The notes below the pieces were generated by a model that did no database searches, was not told the origin of the DNA, and worked only from the letters and a program-made list of their open reading frames with translations. 46,247 nucleotides of DNA, from positions 1 through 46,247 of IMG/VR virus record IMGVR_UViG_3300020396_000011; one strand, written 5' to 3'. A program made the translations under genes and the position numbers. Below, one piece after another: positions 30,961 through 38,322 of this stretch. The stretch's first letter is position 1. Every line of letters starts with the position of its first letter. This DNA is from a virus.

Positions 30961-31089
30961 CTAAATCGTTGCCCCTATAGTTAATTCATTTGGATTTGCA
31001 ATAAACTTAAAGGACGGGTTTGCGCTCATCCTCGCTTCACATGCGCTCAGTAGAGTAACCACCAAACCTAATACTACAATTCTTTTCAT
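30961..31089 (-). CDS. Mini-lipoprotein, 42 aa
   Basis: ATG 31089 overlaps the SbmA-like gene stop (ATGA) and has TTGGAGAAAG upstream. MKRIVVLGLVVTLLSAC is a complete type II signal peptide with lipobox LSAC, leaving a ~26-residue lipidated peptide. Coupling to the transporter gene suggests a joint envelope role such as surface masking or a transporter partner. Confidence 0.65.
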   Translation of the reverse strand: MKRIVVLGLVVTLLSACEARMSANPSFKFIANPNELTIGATI

Positions 31090-32066
31090 TTGCTTTCTCC
31101 AATCTCAATCTGCTTTTCAAACTCAGTCAATCGTTTATAGACACTGATCAACTCAACCACAATCGCCCATGACTTAACCACATACTGTAAACTACCTTCT
31201 ACCCGCCCAAATGCTCTAATAGTCTGTTGTAATACACCTAGAGTAATAGTACCAGCAAGGATAGTCGGGCCTAACGCAAGATAAGGAATCAACACCATCC
31301 CTTGGAAATAAGAGTACCGTGCCAGATTAAAGTAAGCATAATGGAAATATGATTTGAAATGAATATCTCTCACCCAATCAAATAACTCTGCTAAAGTCTT
31401 AGGCTGACCCGCCTTCGGATCATCTTCAGCATGAACCAGCACCTTACGATAACCAGCCTCTCTCTTTTGAATATCATACTCAATGCCAGGAAGTTTAATT
31501 CCTACCGCTGCCAAGAGAAGTGTTCCCCCCAAGGCAGTAGCAATAGCAACCCACATCAGAGAATTAGATACCTCGCCCAGTATAGGCAAATGAGTTACAG
31601 CCGCACTCAACCCGATCAGAATAGGAATGAACGCGATTAAAGTCATGATTGATTCCATCAAGCCAACCCCAAGGTCTTCCATGATACGAGCGAACTTAAT
31701 AGTATCCTCTTGAATACGTTGTGACGCACCTTCTAGACCTCTAGCATACTTGAACTTATCATGGTAATACTCAACCATACTGGTGCGCCATCTGAATATC
31801 CAATGAGATACAAAGTATTTTGTGACCACCGCAACCGCAATAAACTTCGCTGCCAACCATCCAAATGATGCCAGTGATCCATAGAACTCAGCGGGTGTTA
31901 CACTACCCGGAGTAGCCAATGCCTCTTGGAGATTATTATAGAACACTCCAAACCATTCATTGATAGCAACATCTATCTGTACCTGATACCATGTAGAGCA
32001 TAGGATTACCAGAGTACCTAGCAGTGACCAGTGCATCCAATGCTTTTGTATAAAGAACTTAAACAT
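31086..32066 (-). CDS. SbmA/BacA-family inner-membrane transporter, N-terminally short
   Basis: 326 aa with about six membrane helices. It carries the family signatures FRWRTSMVEYYHDKF, EGASQRIQEDTIKFA, LMESIMTLIAFIPILIGLSA, VGIKLPGIEYD, FHYAYFNLARY and ILAGTITLGVLQQ. SbmA/BacA import proline-rich peptides, microcins, bleomycin and, for BacA relatives, corrinoids, using the proton gradient. E. coli SbmA is about 406 aa. The phage protein starts at the equivalent of roughly residue 80, lacking the first one or two helices. It lies in an operon with two small genes and a mini-lipoprotein under a TTGCCA/TATAAT promoter. Confidence 0.88.
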   Translation of the reverse strand: MFKFFIQKHWMHWSLLGTLVILCSTWYQVQIDVAINEWFGVFYNNLQEALATPGSVTPAEFYGSLASFGWLAAKFIAVAVVTKYFVSHWIFRWRTSMVEYYHDKFKYARGLEGASQRIQEDTIKFARIMEDLGVGLMESIMTLIAFIPILIGLSAAVTHLPILGEVSNSLMWVAIATALGGTLLLAAVGIKLPGIEYDIQKREAGYRKVLVHAEDDPKAGQPKTLAELFDWVRDIHFKSYFHYAYFNLARYSYFQGMVLIPYLALGPTILAGTITLGVLQQTIRAFGRVEGSLQYVVKSWAIVVELISVYKRLTEFEKQIEIGESK

Positions 32067-32307
32067 CTGCTTTGATCATCTTCTGCTTCAGAACTTCGTG
32101 TGCCTCATTCAGTTGCTCCCACTTAGCCTCAAAAGGTTGCCGCCACTTCTTAACATCATTGCGAGTTCCATATGTCAATGAGATACAATCATCAATGAAC
32201 CTCAGAACTTCTAGTCGGGCATGGGTATCCATATCTTCAAACTCAGTCTTTCCTATAGAGCGAGTAACAGCCAATGCCATATTATAACCTATCGTGGTAT
32301 CCATCAT
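32059..32307 (-). CDS. Small helical hypothetical protein
   Basis: 82 aa, soluble and helical (TTIGYNMALAVTRSIG...HARLEVLRFIDDCISLTYG...EHAHEVLKQKM type pattern). It overlaps the transporter start by 8 nt and the upstream stop by 4 nt. Function unknown. Confidence 0.55.
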   Translation of the reverse strand: MMDTTIGYNMALAVTRSIGKTEFEDMDTHARLEVLRFIDDCISLTYGTRNDVKKWRQPFEAKWEQLNEAHEVLKQKMIKADV

Positions 32308-32576
32308 GGTCTTGTTCCAATCTTATATTGTCTCTTAAAGGATTTACGTGTTGTGTTCTTACTGGAGGATTGTTTAAATTGTGTGTTAATTTCCCCTCCG
32401 CTTTGCATCGCTTGATTCTGTTCTATCAGGCTTTCTTTCAGATCATGGCTTTTTTGTGTTACTACATCATCCATCTTCTTATCCATCGCGATAGTATCAC
32501 TCATATCCTTGAGAATTTCATTATATTTTTCTTCATTTGCATCAATAACATTACCGTCAATCATTTTAAGACTCAT
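32304..32576 (-). CDS. Small hypothetical protein
   Basis: 90 aa, charged and helical at first, with a Ser/Lys-rich basic C-terminus (QSSSKNTTRKSFKRQYKIG). First gene of the SbmA operon. Function unknown. Confidence 0.55.
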   Translation of the reverse strand: MSLKMIDGNVIDANEEKYNEILKDMSDTIAMDKKMDDVVTQKSHDLKESLIEQNQAMQSGGEINTQFKQSSSKNTTRKSFKRQYKIGTRP

Positions 32577-32595
32577 TTTATTTTCCTTTCATGCT

Positions 32596-32624
32596 ATTAT
32601 ATCATAAAAAGAGTTGAATGGCAA
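32596..32624 (-). promoter_or_regulatory. Sigma70-type promoter for the SbmA operon (TTGCCA-N17-TATAAT)
   Basis: Perfect -10 and a good -35, 20 nt upstream of ATG 32576. Confidence 0.7.
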
Positions 32625-32650
32625 CCCTTTATCATATAAATATATTTAAC

Positions 32651-32980
32651 CTATAACGTCTCATTGGGTTTATGTAGTGTATCTCGCACCCATTTAATCT
32701 TTTGATCTTGTTCCCAATTACTGAGATAATCGTTGTCTCTATCAAATAAGGTAAGCATTTCTTCCTCGGAACATTGATAAACATCACATTCTTGTTCGCC
32801 TATGTGATATTGAGAAAACTCATCACATTCTTCACAAATGACTGTATCTAACGCCCAATCATCAAGTTCGTGATCATTCGGCTTTACATCAGGATTTAGT
32901 TTTGCAAGGTCATCTTTGTGCATCACATAGCGATGACGGAAAGATGATACTGTAGTTACTACCACATAGTCTTGAGTCAT
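32651..32980 (-). CDS. Hypothetical acidic protein
   Basis: 109 aa. N-terminal VVVTTVSSFRHRYVMHKDDLAKLN is followed by a Cys-containing acidic part (ICEECDEFSQYHIGEQECDVYQC). CEEC plus further Cys could bind metal. ATGA-coupled to the upstream 54-aa gene. Function unknown. Confidence 0.6.
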   Translation of the reverse strand: MTQDYVVVTTVSSFRHRYVMHKDDLAKLNPDVKPNDHELDDWALDTVICEECDEFSQYHIGEQECDVYQCSEEEMLTLFDRDNDYLSNWEQDQKIKWVRDTLHKPNETL

Positions 32981-33141
32981 TCATCCATATCCTCTATTGT
33001 TAACACTTTATTATATTCAATTGTGTATCCACATGCACGAAGAAAGTTTTGAAACTCTTCAAGCAATTCATCTAACGATGCATGACTCGCAATTTCCATT
33101 TTAATCTTTGTTCCATTATCTTGGTATTGAATAAACTTCAT
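32977..33141 (-). CDS. Small hypothetical protein, 54 aa
   Basis: ATG 33141 with an ideal ribosome site (GGAGGAAGATAATG) to TGA 32977. MKFIQYQDNGTKIKMEI...LDELLEEFQNFLRACGYTI is a beta-then-helix mini-protein, like others I recall from marine phages. Function unknown. Confidence 0.65.
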   Translation of the reverse strand: MKFIQYQDNGTKIKMEIASHASLDELLEEFQNFLRACGYTIEYNKVLTIEDMDE

Positions 33142-33173
33142 TATCTTCCTCCCCCATCATAAAGAGTTTCCTT

Positions 33174-33202
33174 ATTATACTATGCGAATGTGATTCTGTC
33201 AA
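33174..33202 (-). promoter_or_regulatory. Perfect-consensus sigma70 promoter (TTGACA-N17-TATAAT)
   Basis: 33 nt upstream of ATG 33141. Its -35 overlaps the end of the proton-channel operon. Confidence 0.8.
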
Positions 33203-33648
33203 GGAGAATCTTTGGGTATATCCTGATGATTTAAGAGGGATTGTTCGCTTATAAAGAGTGATGAGTATCCATTACCATTTGGTTGAAACTTACCTTCCAT
33301 ACTATTACCAGCAAGTGCTGAGTTTTTGGCTTGTTGAAGTTTCTTTGCTTTCTCTCTATCATATGGCATTTTATACAGGCGGTGTCCTCGTTCTTGCTGA
33401 TATATCCATAGTAGAATAGTATTACCTTGATCAGTTATTTCGTGATGAATGTAATTGAATTTACCATTTGGCTCTTGATTGATTGGCGCACCAGCCAATA
33501 ATATAAGTTGATATGATATGAAGATAAAGAATGCAAGTTGAGTTGGAAGCGCGATAAGTTTAAGGCCAAATGATGCATTTGAATAGTATATAAGACTTGC
33601 CGTGTATATACAAGTAATCGCGATTATAATTATAAAGAGTGTTATCAT
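33199..33648 (-). CDS. Membrane protein of the proton-channel operon
   Basis: 149 aa. Two N-terminal membrane helices (~1-20 and ~30-55) are followed by a soluble part with HHEITDQGNTILLWIYQQERGHRLYKMPYDREKAKKLQQA and a disordered NG-rich end. It follows the ExbD-like gene after 9 nt, so it is probably a third subunit. No family recognised. Confidence 0.65.
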   Translation of the reverse strand: MITLFIIIIAITCIYTASLIYYSNASFGLKLIALPTQLAFFIFISYQLILLAGAPINQEPNGKFNYIHHEITDQGNTILLWIYQQERGHRLYKMPYDREKAKKLQQAKNSALAGNSMEGKFQPNGNGYSSLFISEQSLLNHQDIPKDSP

Positions 33649-33657
33649 GTTTGTTTC

Positions 33658-34287
33658 CTATTCGTTTGAAATTTGCGGTCTACCAATCCCTATATTCGGA
33701 CGAATCTTTGTATCTATCTGATCGTTCATATCATATATATTACCATCATTATCCACCATGAAAGAGAATACCGAAACTTCTTCCTTAAACCTAGCCCTTA
33801 CAGTACGACTCATATCAAGAGAAAATGGATGCATATCCATAATATCAATCGTTACTGGCGTGGGATATTCTTCTTCAGCCGTGGAGCGAGATGTGCTGAA
33901 ATTATGAACTGTCACCACATACTCGCCAGGAATGATTGCGTTGATTGAAAGTGTCTCAAGATTTCTCTCAATCGTGATCGTTTCACCATTCAATTGAATC
34001 GTATCATTTGCATCACCAAGATCATCTCGCTCTAGCACCATGTAACCGCCATCCTTTGCCGAGAACCCAACAATCGTTTTGTCTGGACCCTTTACCCACA
34101 AATCAATGTCAATACCAGACTCATCATCCCACGACGATGTAATGATAAACTCTGATCTAGGATCAATCTTACCTTCTTCCGCAATCGGATTAATAAGCAA
34201 AAATGCAATCAATAAGAGTGACGTAAACCCAATCAATAAATTAAATAAAAGATCAGTGAACGCTAAATTATTACTATACTTTCTCAT
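33658..34287 (-). CDS. ExbD/MotB-like stator with periplasmic beta-sandwich domain
   Basis: 209 aa. A single N-terminal helix AFTDLLFNLLIGFTSLLLIAFLL keeps the proton-carrying aspartate (D12), as in ExbD, TolR and MotB. The rest is periplasmic. It does not resemble an ExbD fold or an OmpA peptidoglycan-binding domain. Residues ~47-95 (ITSSWDDESGIDIDLWVKGPDKTIVGFSAKDGG) look like the DUF2135-type 'DxDLWVxGPdg' sandwich, followed by a second beta-rich segment (PGEYVVTVHNFSTS). It overlaps the ExbB-like gene by 14 nt. Confidence 0.72.
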   Translation of the reverse strand: MRKYSNNLAFTDLLFNLLIGFTSLLLIAFLLINPIAEEGKIDPRSEFIITSSWDDESGIDIDLWVKGPDKTIVGFSAKDGGYMVLERDDLGDANDTIQLNGETITIERNLETLSINAIIPGEYVVTVHNFSTSRSTAEEEYPTPVTIDIMDMHPFSLDMSRTVRARFKEEVSVFSFMVDNDGNIYDMNDQIDTKIRPNIGIGRPQISNE

Positions 34288-34735
34288 CTGACGATTCCAA
34301 CATAACTAACTGAAACTTAATTATAATAGATGAAACTAAACCAGCAAGGGTTGTCATCAATGCAATGCCCATACCAGACGCAAGTGTACCTATCACTGCC
34401 TTCATTGCAGATGCACTCGTAGTGTCAACATTCGTGAATGTAGTCGTTAAAACTAATAAGAATCCAATTAATGTTCCAACCATACCTATAGACATTACAA
34501 CATCAGATGAAAACCATAAAAAGTCTGTGTTCCTATTGTTTTCATATGTAAACTGTTGACGCCAACTCTCAATACCAATCTTTAAAGTGGTAATAATAAA
34601 AATAAATCCAATCAAAAAAGTAATGCGTGAAGCATCCTTCTCATATACAAAATTAAATACCAAATATTGATATTGTAAAAATGTACCAAATAAACCTAAC
34701 AAGACAATGCTTGTCCACCATTTCCAAAATGCCAT
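34274..34735 (-). CDS. ExbB/TolQ/MotA-like proton channel protein
   Basis: 153 aa, with membrane helices at ~8-28, ~38-55, ~80-97 and ~113-145. SIGMVGTLIGFLLVL (82-96) and ASGMGIALMTTLAGLVSSI (119-137) are the signature of TolQ/ExbB channel helices, including the conserved threonine and glycines. With the ExbD-like partner it should form a pentamer-dimer proton channel in the host inner membrane. The protein is short (ExbB ~240 aa) and lacks a large cytoplasmic domain. Confidence 0.75.
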   Translation of the reverse strand: MAFWKWWTSIVLLGLFGTFLQYQYLVFNFVYEKDASRITFLIGFIFIITTLKIGIESWRQQFTYENNRNTDFLWFSSDVVMSIGMVGTLIGFLLVLTTTFTNVDTTSASAMKAVIGTLASGMGIALMTTLAGLVSSIIIKFQLVMLESSDEKV

Positions 34736-34794
34736 CGTTAAAATCCTTATGTTAACATAGTAATATATATCACTATATTAAGTATAGAATTGCA

Positions 34795-34814
34795 ATAGGC
34801 AATTTCTTGCCTAT
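34795..34814. other. Hairpin between divergent transcription units
   Basis: Perfect 8-bp stem ATAGGCAA/TTGCCTAT with loop TTTC, directly abutting the plus-strand late promoter. Could be a regulator site, a transcript stabiliser or a bidirectional pause site. No promoter of consensus quality is evident for the minus-strand channel operon. Confidence 0.5.
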
Positions 34815-34821
34815 ATAAATA
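34814..34821 (+). promoter_or_regulatory. T4-type late promoter, plus strand
   Basis: Exact TATAAATA, 35 nt upstream of ATG 34856. A second copy at 34849-34856 overlaps the start codon and is too close to act for this gene. Confidence 0.75.
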
Positions 34822-34855
34822 ATATTATCTGAAACCAAAATGAAAGGTTATAAAT

Positions 34856-35086
34856 ATGGAAGTTTTAAATAAAGTTAAAGCATGGGCAGGTGGACTCGCT
34901 GAAGTAGGCATAAGTATTGCAGCCCTTATGATCGTACTTGAAGTTCTGGGTGTTGGTGCAATCCCATTCATTCCAGCAACAAGCGTTGTAACAAATGTTG
35001 CAACAATGCTGGCAGCATTGGGCGCACAAGGTGTAATCGGTCTTATCGCGGTCTGGATTCTATACGAAATCTGGTCACGTAAATAA
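34856..35086 (+). CDS. Two-helix membrane protein, late (holin candidate)
   Basis: 76 aa. Two hydrophobic helices (~12-38 and ~46-72) are joined by a proline/glycine turn, with short charged ends (MEVLNKVK and EIWSRK). The size and topology suit a class II holin or a virion membrane peptide. A holin is needed for the endolysin here, but nothing else proves this role. It is the only gene on a short plus-strand island with its own late promoter. Confidence 0.6.
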   Translation: MEVLNKVKAWAGGLAEVGISIAALMIVLEVLGVGAIPFIPATSVVTNVATMLAALGAQGVIGLIAVWILYEIWSRK

Positions 35087-35091
35087 AAAAA

Positions 35092-35112
35092 TAGGGGGGA
35101 AAATCCCCCCTA
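35092..35112 (-). terminator. GC-rich intrinsic terminator between convergent genes
   Basis: 8-bp stem TAGGGGGG/CCCCCCTA with 5-nt loop. On the minus strand it is followed by TTTTTTTATT, so it terminates the PiT-like gene. It may also stop plus transcripts of the holin-like gene. Confidence 0.85.
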
Positions 35113-35119
35113 TCATAGC

Positions 35120-36115
35120 CTATTGAGATATATTCTCAACCCCAATCTCTTTCTGAGCATCTTCAAGAGGTACAATCACATAATGAATTGAAAGAACAAT
35201 AGCGAGTGATGCCGCAAGCCCAACCATCATTTTAAGGAAGTCTTTGCCAATCAATGGAAATACTACTTTAAACTTCTCCTTACCAGTTACTGTCGCCATA
35301 GCAAGTTCTCGCCCACATAACAGTCCAACAAAGACCCATGTGGTTGACATTGGAATATCATTCAATTCCTTAAAGAAATATAGAATTAAGAAGTAAACCA
35401 AATCAATAATTGTTGCTGATCTGACATAGCGAGTGTTATGCTTTGATAAAACAATCTGTTGAATTTTACCACCACCCTCTCTTAGCATAAAGCCAAGACC
35501 AGCAACAAACACAACAGATATCATAATCATCAATTCAACCGACAATTCCCTTGGAAGAAAAACGGCAATGTTTGCCATATCATGAGATAACCAAGTCCAC
35601 CATAGGAATCCAGTTGTTATCCATTGACCAACACGCCAATAGTTCTTATGATTTTCTTTTACAGGTTTTGCCTCATCAAGCAATCTGCTTACTATCATCC
35701 ATATAGCATATGCCGCAATCGCTGCAACTGCATAACCTAACATGGATTTCATCAACATTTTCTCTAATACAAACGATGAAGCGAATGCCGAAAGAACAAG
35801 AAATGATGTGCTTACTGGTACACCAAACCTTGTTAATAGCAATAAGACGCCAGGAGCGCAAGCGTGATACCACTGTATCTCTTGCCATGGTATTTTGTTT
35901 AATCTCCCATAACTAATATCACCACCATTATAATACCACCCATACCATAATGCCCACAACAAAACAGACGATGCTGCAATCCACATAGTCTGCCAACTAA
36001 ATCTCTCATTATTTGATGCAATCCATGTTCCCAATGTTTGAACTGAATCGTTTGCGATAACCGCATATGCCGCGAATAGAAATCCGATCAGCATCCAGAT
36101 ACTCATAACTTCCAT
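35120..36115 (-). CDS. PiT-family-like inorganic phosphate transporter
   Basis: 331 aa from ATG 36115, set by AAGGAGAGTATAATG; the frame to 36247 lacks a ribosome site. About ten membrane helices. Two inverted-repeat signatures of PiT transporters are recognisable: VIANDSVQTLGTWIASN near the N-terminus and WLSHDMANIAVFLPR in the middle (family: GANDxANxxG). Each is followed by a P-S-T turn (GVPVSTSF and DIPMSTTW). It probably imports phosphate with H+ or Na+, feeding DNA synthesis in phosphate-poor water. The family call is from motifs; divergence is high. Confidence 0.72.
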   Translation of the reverse strand: MEVMSIWMLIGFLFAAYAVIANDSVQTLGTWIASNNERFSWQTMWIAASSVLLWALWYGWYYNGGDISYGRLNKIPWQEIQWYHACAPGVLLLLTRFGVPVSTSFLVLSAFASSFVLEKMLMKSMLGYAVAAIAAYAIWMIVSRLLDEAKPVKENHKNYWRVGQWITTGFLWWTWLSHDMANIAVFLPRELSVELMIMISVVFVAGLGFMLREGGGKIQQIVLSKHNTRYVRSATIIDLVYFLILYFFKELNDIPMSTTWVFVGLLCGRELAMATVTGKEKFKVVFPLIGKDFLKMMVGLAASLAIVLSIHYVIVPLEDAQKEIGVENISQ

Positions 36116-36159
36116 TATACTCTCCTTTTTTGAGGTTTTAAGTATTGATTTAACATTGC

Positions 36160-36167
36160 AATTTATA
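36160..36167 (-). promoter_or_regulatory. Near-match late promoter (TATAAATT)
   Basis: Seven of eight bases of the late octamer, 45 nt upstream of the transporter ATG. It may give late expression of the transporter. Confidence 0.35.
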
Positions 36168-36204
36168 TGAAAATTACTGAAATTCGTGTAACAGTTTTGT
36201 GAAA

Positions 36205-36480
36205 TGTGAGAGAAGATAAACAGTATCATTGAGCAAACAAAAATCACACTTTACCGCCGAGTACTCAGCTTGTGAAAGTGTCTCTCCTTGAAGGTCTAGT
36301 TCTAATGGAGTAGACCTCTCTCACTGCTTATCTTCTATCGGCAATCTCAATGCCGCACTACTTGTGATCGTGCTTTGTTTCCGTTCAGTTAGACGGTTCA
36401 CTTCGTCAGAGTACAACTCCAGGACTATCTAGGTAACTAGCCTAGCAGGTCAAGTGATGGGAGAGAAACTAATCTCTCCC
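36205..36480 (-). ncRNA. Candidate pseudoknotted structured RNA or long 5' leader
   Basis: About 275 nt without a frame between DUF932 and the transporter. Minus-strand pairs: 36459-36466/36473-36480 (8 bp), CTAGG/CCTAG, GACG/CGTC, CGGCA/TGCCG, AGGTCTA/TAGACCT (36292-36298/36311-36317), ACACTTT/AAAGTGT. Two long-range helices cross: 36211-36223 with 36324-36336 (13 bp, one G-U) and 36235-36248 with 36363-36380 (7+6 bp). This forms a pseudoknot. The RNA may be processed from the DUF932 transcript or act as a riboswitch-like leader of the transporter. Strand is inferred from the neighbours. Confidence 0.6.
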
Positions 36481-36488
36481 AAATTCTT

Positions 36489-37463
36489 TTATGCAGCGTT
36501 AGCGAGTTCAACTGCCTTTTCTGCCGCTTTTACTTTGCGAGTTTGATTAACACCAAACCACTGACTGTGCAAGCGATTTTCAGCATTGCGCCCTTGCATA
36601 TGATCTGTAACATACGTGACGCTATTCAATGCGCTCCACCATGTACCAGGAGCAAACTCTGCACCAGGTTGTGTCTCTAGAACATCGTAGCAAAGTTTTG
36701 CATTGCGTGACAAGTCTGCCAGTTTATCAACTTGATTTTGTTCTTTGGTGCGTGAAGTATTCGGAAATACATCATTATAGAACTGGATCAAGGAGTCGGC
36801 AGTAACGCGCTTGGAACCCAAGAATTGCGCCATGTCTTTGTACTTTGCAAACTTTTCAGATGCAATTCCAAGAGTTGTTTTCACATTGTCTGCATTGAAC
36901 ACTGCGCGATGACCAACTTTTGCTGCATTCGTTGCGTTACGACTAAGTGACATTGTAAGAGTGTTATTACAAACAACACGAACTGGAGTGAAACGAACGT
37001 CAATAGATTTCCCATACTGGTGTGGATTACTGAAAAGTAAGAATGATTCAACAGTATCCTCACCAAATACATCAAATGACTCTTTGACTTTTGCCAATGC
37101 CCAAGTGATCTGTCCACCTTTGAGCGAACCAGCAGTATGCATTTCCATGTCACCAGCGGCGACATACTCTGCAAAGAAATCAAAAGCATCTGAATTTTGA
37201 CAAGGATTCCATCCTTCGCCAACATTTGTCAGAACCTTGTTATCGCTCAGACGAACCAAAGACTCTTGACCAGTTTTGATTTTTTCGCCATTGATTTCAA
37301 TAAATGATGGAACCTTTTGCACTTCCCAATCAAGACCAGCCTTTTGCATCATTTGAACTGGTGTTAGATCATTACTAACTGGTGTGCCTAACCCATGCCA
37401 AGGAACATCTCCCGCATAAGCCATTTGCGCTACACCGTCTACAAATTCTACTTCATGTGCCAT
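36489..37463 (-). CDS. DUF932 phage/plasmid-like protein
   Basis: 324 aa. MAYAGDVPWHGLGTPV near the start, TPVRVVCNNTLTMSL in the middle and GTWWSALNSVTYVTDHMQGR at the end are the classical DUF932 (phage/plasmid-like protein, TIGR03299 type) signatures. These proteins are common on phages, plasmids and in hypermobile islands, and no biochemical function is established. The perfect promoter and good ribosome site suggest high early expression. The structured RNA follows directly. Confidence 0.88.
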   Translation of the reverse strand: MAHEVEFVDGVAQMAYAGDVPWHGLGTPVSNDLTPVQMMQKAGLDWEVQKVPSFIEINGEKIKTGQESLVRLSDNKVLTNVGEGWNPCQNSDAFDFFAEYVAAGDMEMHTAGSLKGGQITWALAKVKESFDVFGEDTVESFLLFSNPHQYGKSIDVRFTPVRVVCNNTLTMSLSRNATNAAKVGHRAVFNADNVKTTLGIASEKFAKYKDMAQFLGSKRVTADSLIQFYNDVFPNTSRTKEQNQVDKLADLSRNAKLCYDVLETQPGAEFAPGTWWSALNSVTYVTDHMQGRNAENRLHSQWFGVNQTRKVKAAEKAVELANAA

Positions 37464-37506
37464 TTTGAACCCTTTCAGTGATTCGTTGTTTTCATTTCAT
37501 TTGTAT

Positions 37507-37535
37507 ATTATACGATAAAAACAAACACTTGTCAA
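37507..37535 (-). promoter_or_regulatory. Perfect-consensus promoter for DUF932 (TTGACA-N17-TATAAT)
   Basis: Strongest predicted promoter in the region; about 45 nt upstream of the ATG. Confidence 0.85.
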
Positions 37536-37559
37536 GCATTTGTTTTCATTTCATTTAAA

Positions 37560-37904
37560 TTACCCTACACACTCTGTGAAGCCCATCATACCAACTTCAT
37601 GCAAGGACTGCCCAAAGGCGGTTTCAATCTCAAACAAATCACCCATCATTGAACTACGCAAACCCATACCACCTTCATTTAGTGGTGCAATGCGATTAAC
37701 ATGGTTAGGGTTATAGTCTGAATTATCAGCAATATCATCACGGCTCCAAGAACCCATGATATTTTGTGTCCAGCGATAGGCATACTCAAGAGCCTCATTC
37801 TGATCAGTGATAGAACTTGGCAGATTTACTTCTGCAACTAAATTCTGACCTTCAACATCGCCAGTTTCACGATTGCGCTCTGCATGATAAACATAAACTT
37901 GCAT
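37560..37904 (-). CDS. Hypothetical protein
   Basis: 114 aa from ATG 37904 (TTGAAAGGACATACCATG). N-terminal strand MQVYVYHAERNRETGDVEGQNLVAEVNL, then a helical, Trp-containing middle. No family recognised. Early cassette promoter upstream. Confidence 0.6.
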   Translation of the reverse strand: MQVYVYHAERNRETGDVEGQNLVAEVNLPSSITDQNEALEYAYRWTQNIMGSWSRDDIADNSDYNPNHVNRIAPLNEGGMGLRSSMMGDLFEIETAFGQSLHEVGMMGFTECVG

Positions 37905-37941
37905 GGTATGTCCTTTCAAGACTGATTCTCTTTACTCTTAT

Positions 37942-37970
37942 AATCTAGTATATGTTGAGGTGATTGTCAA
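37942..37970 (-). promoter_or_regulatory. Early promoter cassette (TTGACA-N17-TAGATT)
   Basis: Leader ATAAGAGTAAAGAGAATCAG then TTGAAAGGAC ribosome site. Confidence 0.8.
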
Positions 37971-37972
37971 CC

Positions 37973-38320
37973 CTAATATGCCATAATCTTTGGACCACCA
38001 ACTTCTGGCTTATGGAGAACAGCAACTTTGCTTTCAAGGATGGGCTGTTCATCTGCCTTTGTTACAAATGAACTGTATTTGTAGGGGTCATATGTGACTG
38101 CAACACCATTATTTAAACCGAAAATTTCTTCAGACATTTCTCCACGAACCATCGCGTGAACATTCTTGCGGCCCTCTTTTAGAACCTTTAAACGTCCAGC
38201 CTGACGAACCACATAAGTTGGGTTCATAATTGTCACATCAGACATATGAGCGATGACACGCCCCTTATGTCTGACAGAAAAGATATGTTTGTGGAGATTG
38301 TAATAGACTTCCACTCTCAT
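37973..38320 (-). CDS. Conserved hypothetical protein
   Basis: 115 aa, basic. MRVEVYYNLHKHIFSVRHKGRVIAHMSDVTIMNPTYVVRQAGRLKVLKEGRKNVHAMVRG is a pattern I recall in several phages and plasmids, probably a nucleic-acid-contacting beta-rich protein. Two bases separate it from the preceding gene. Function unknown. Confidence 0.65.
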   Translation of the reverse strand: MRVEVYYNLHKHIFSVRHKGRVIAHMSDVTIMNPTYVVRQAGRLKVLKEGRKNVHAMVRGEMSEEIFGLNNGVAVTYDPYKYSSFVTKADEQPILESKVAVLHKPEVGGPKIMAY

Positions 38321-38322
38321 TT

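Noticed and set aside
32635-32642. Exact TATAAATA on the plus strand
   Set aside because: No plus-strand gene follows; the AT-rich context makes a chance match likely.
36205-36480. tRNA cluster, group I intron or RNase P RNA
   Set aside because: No tRNA cloverleaf with a TTCRA loop, no intron P7/P4 core sequences and no RNase P conserved regions could be found.
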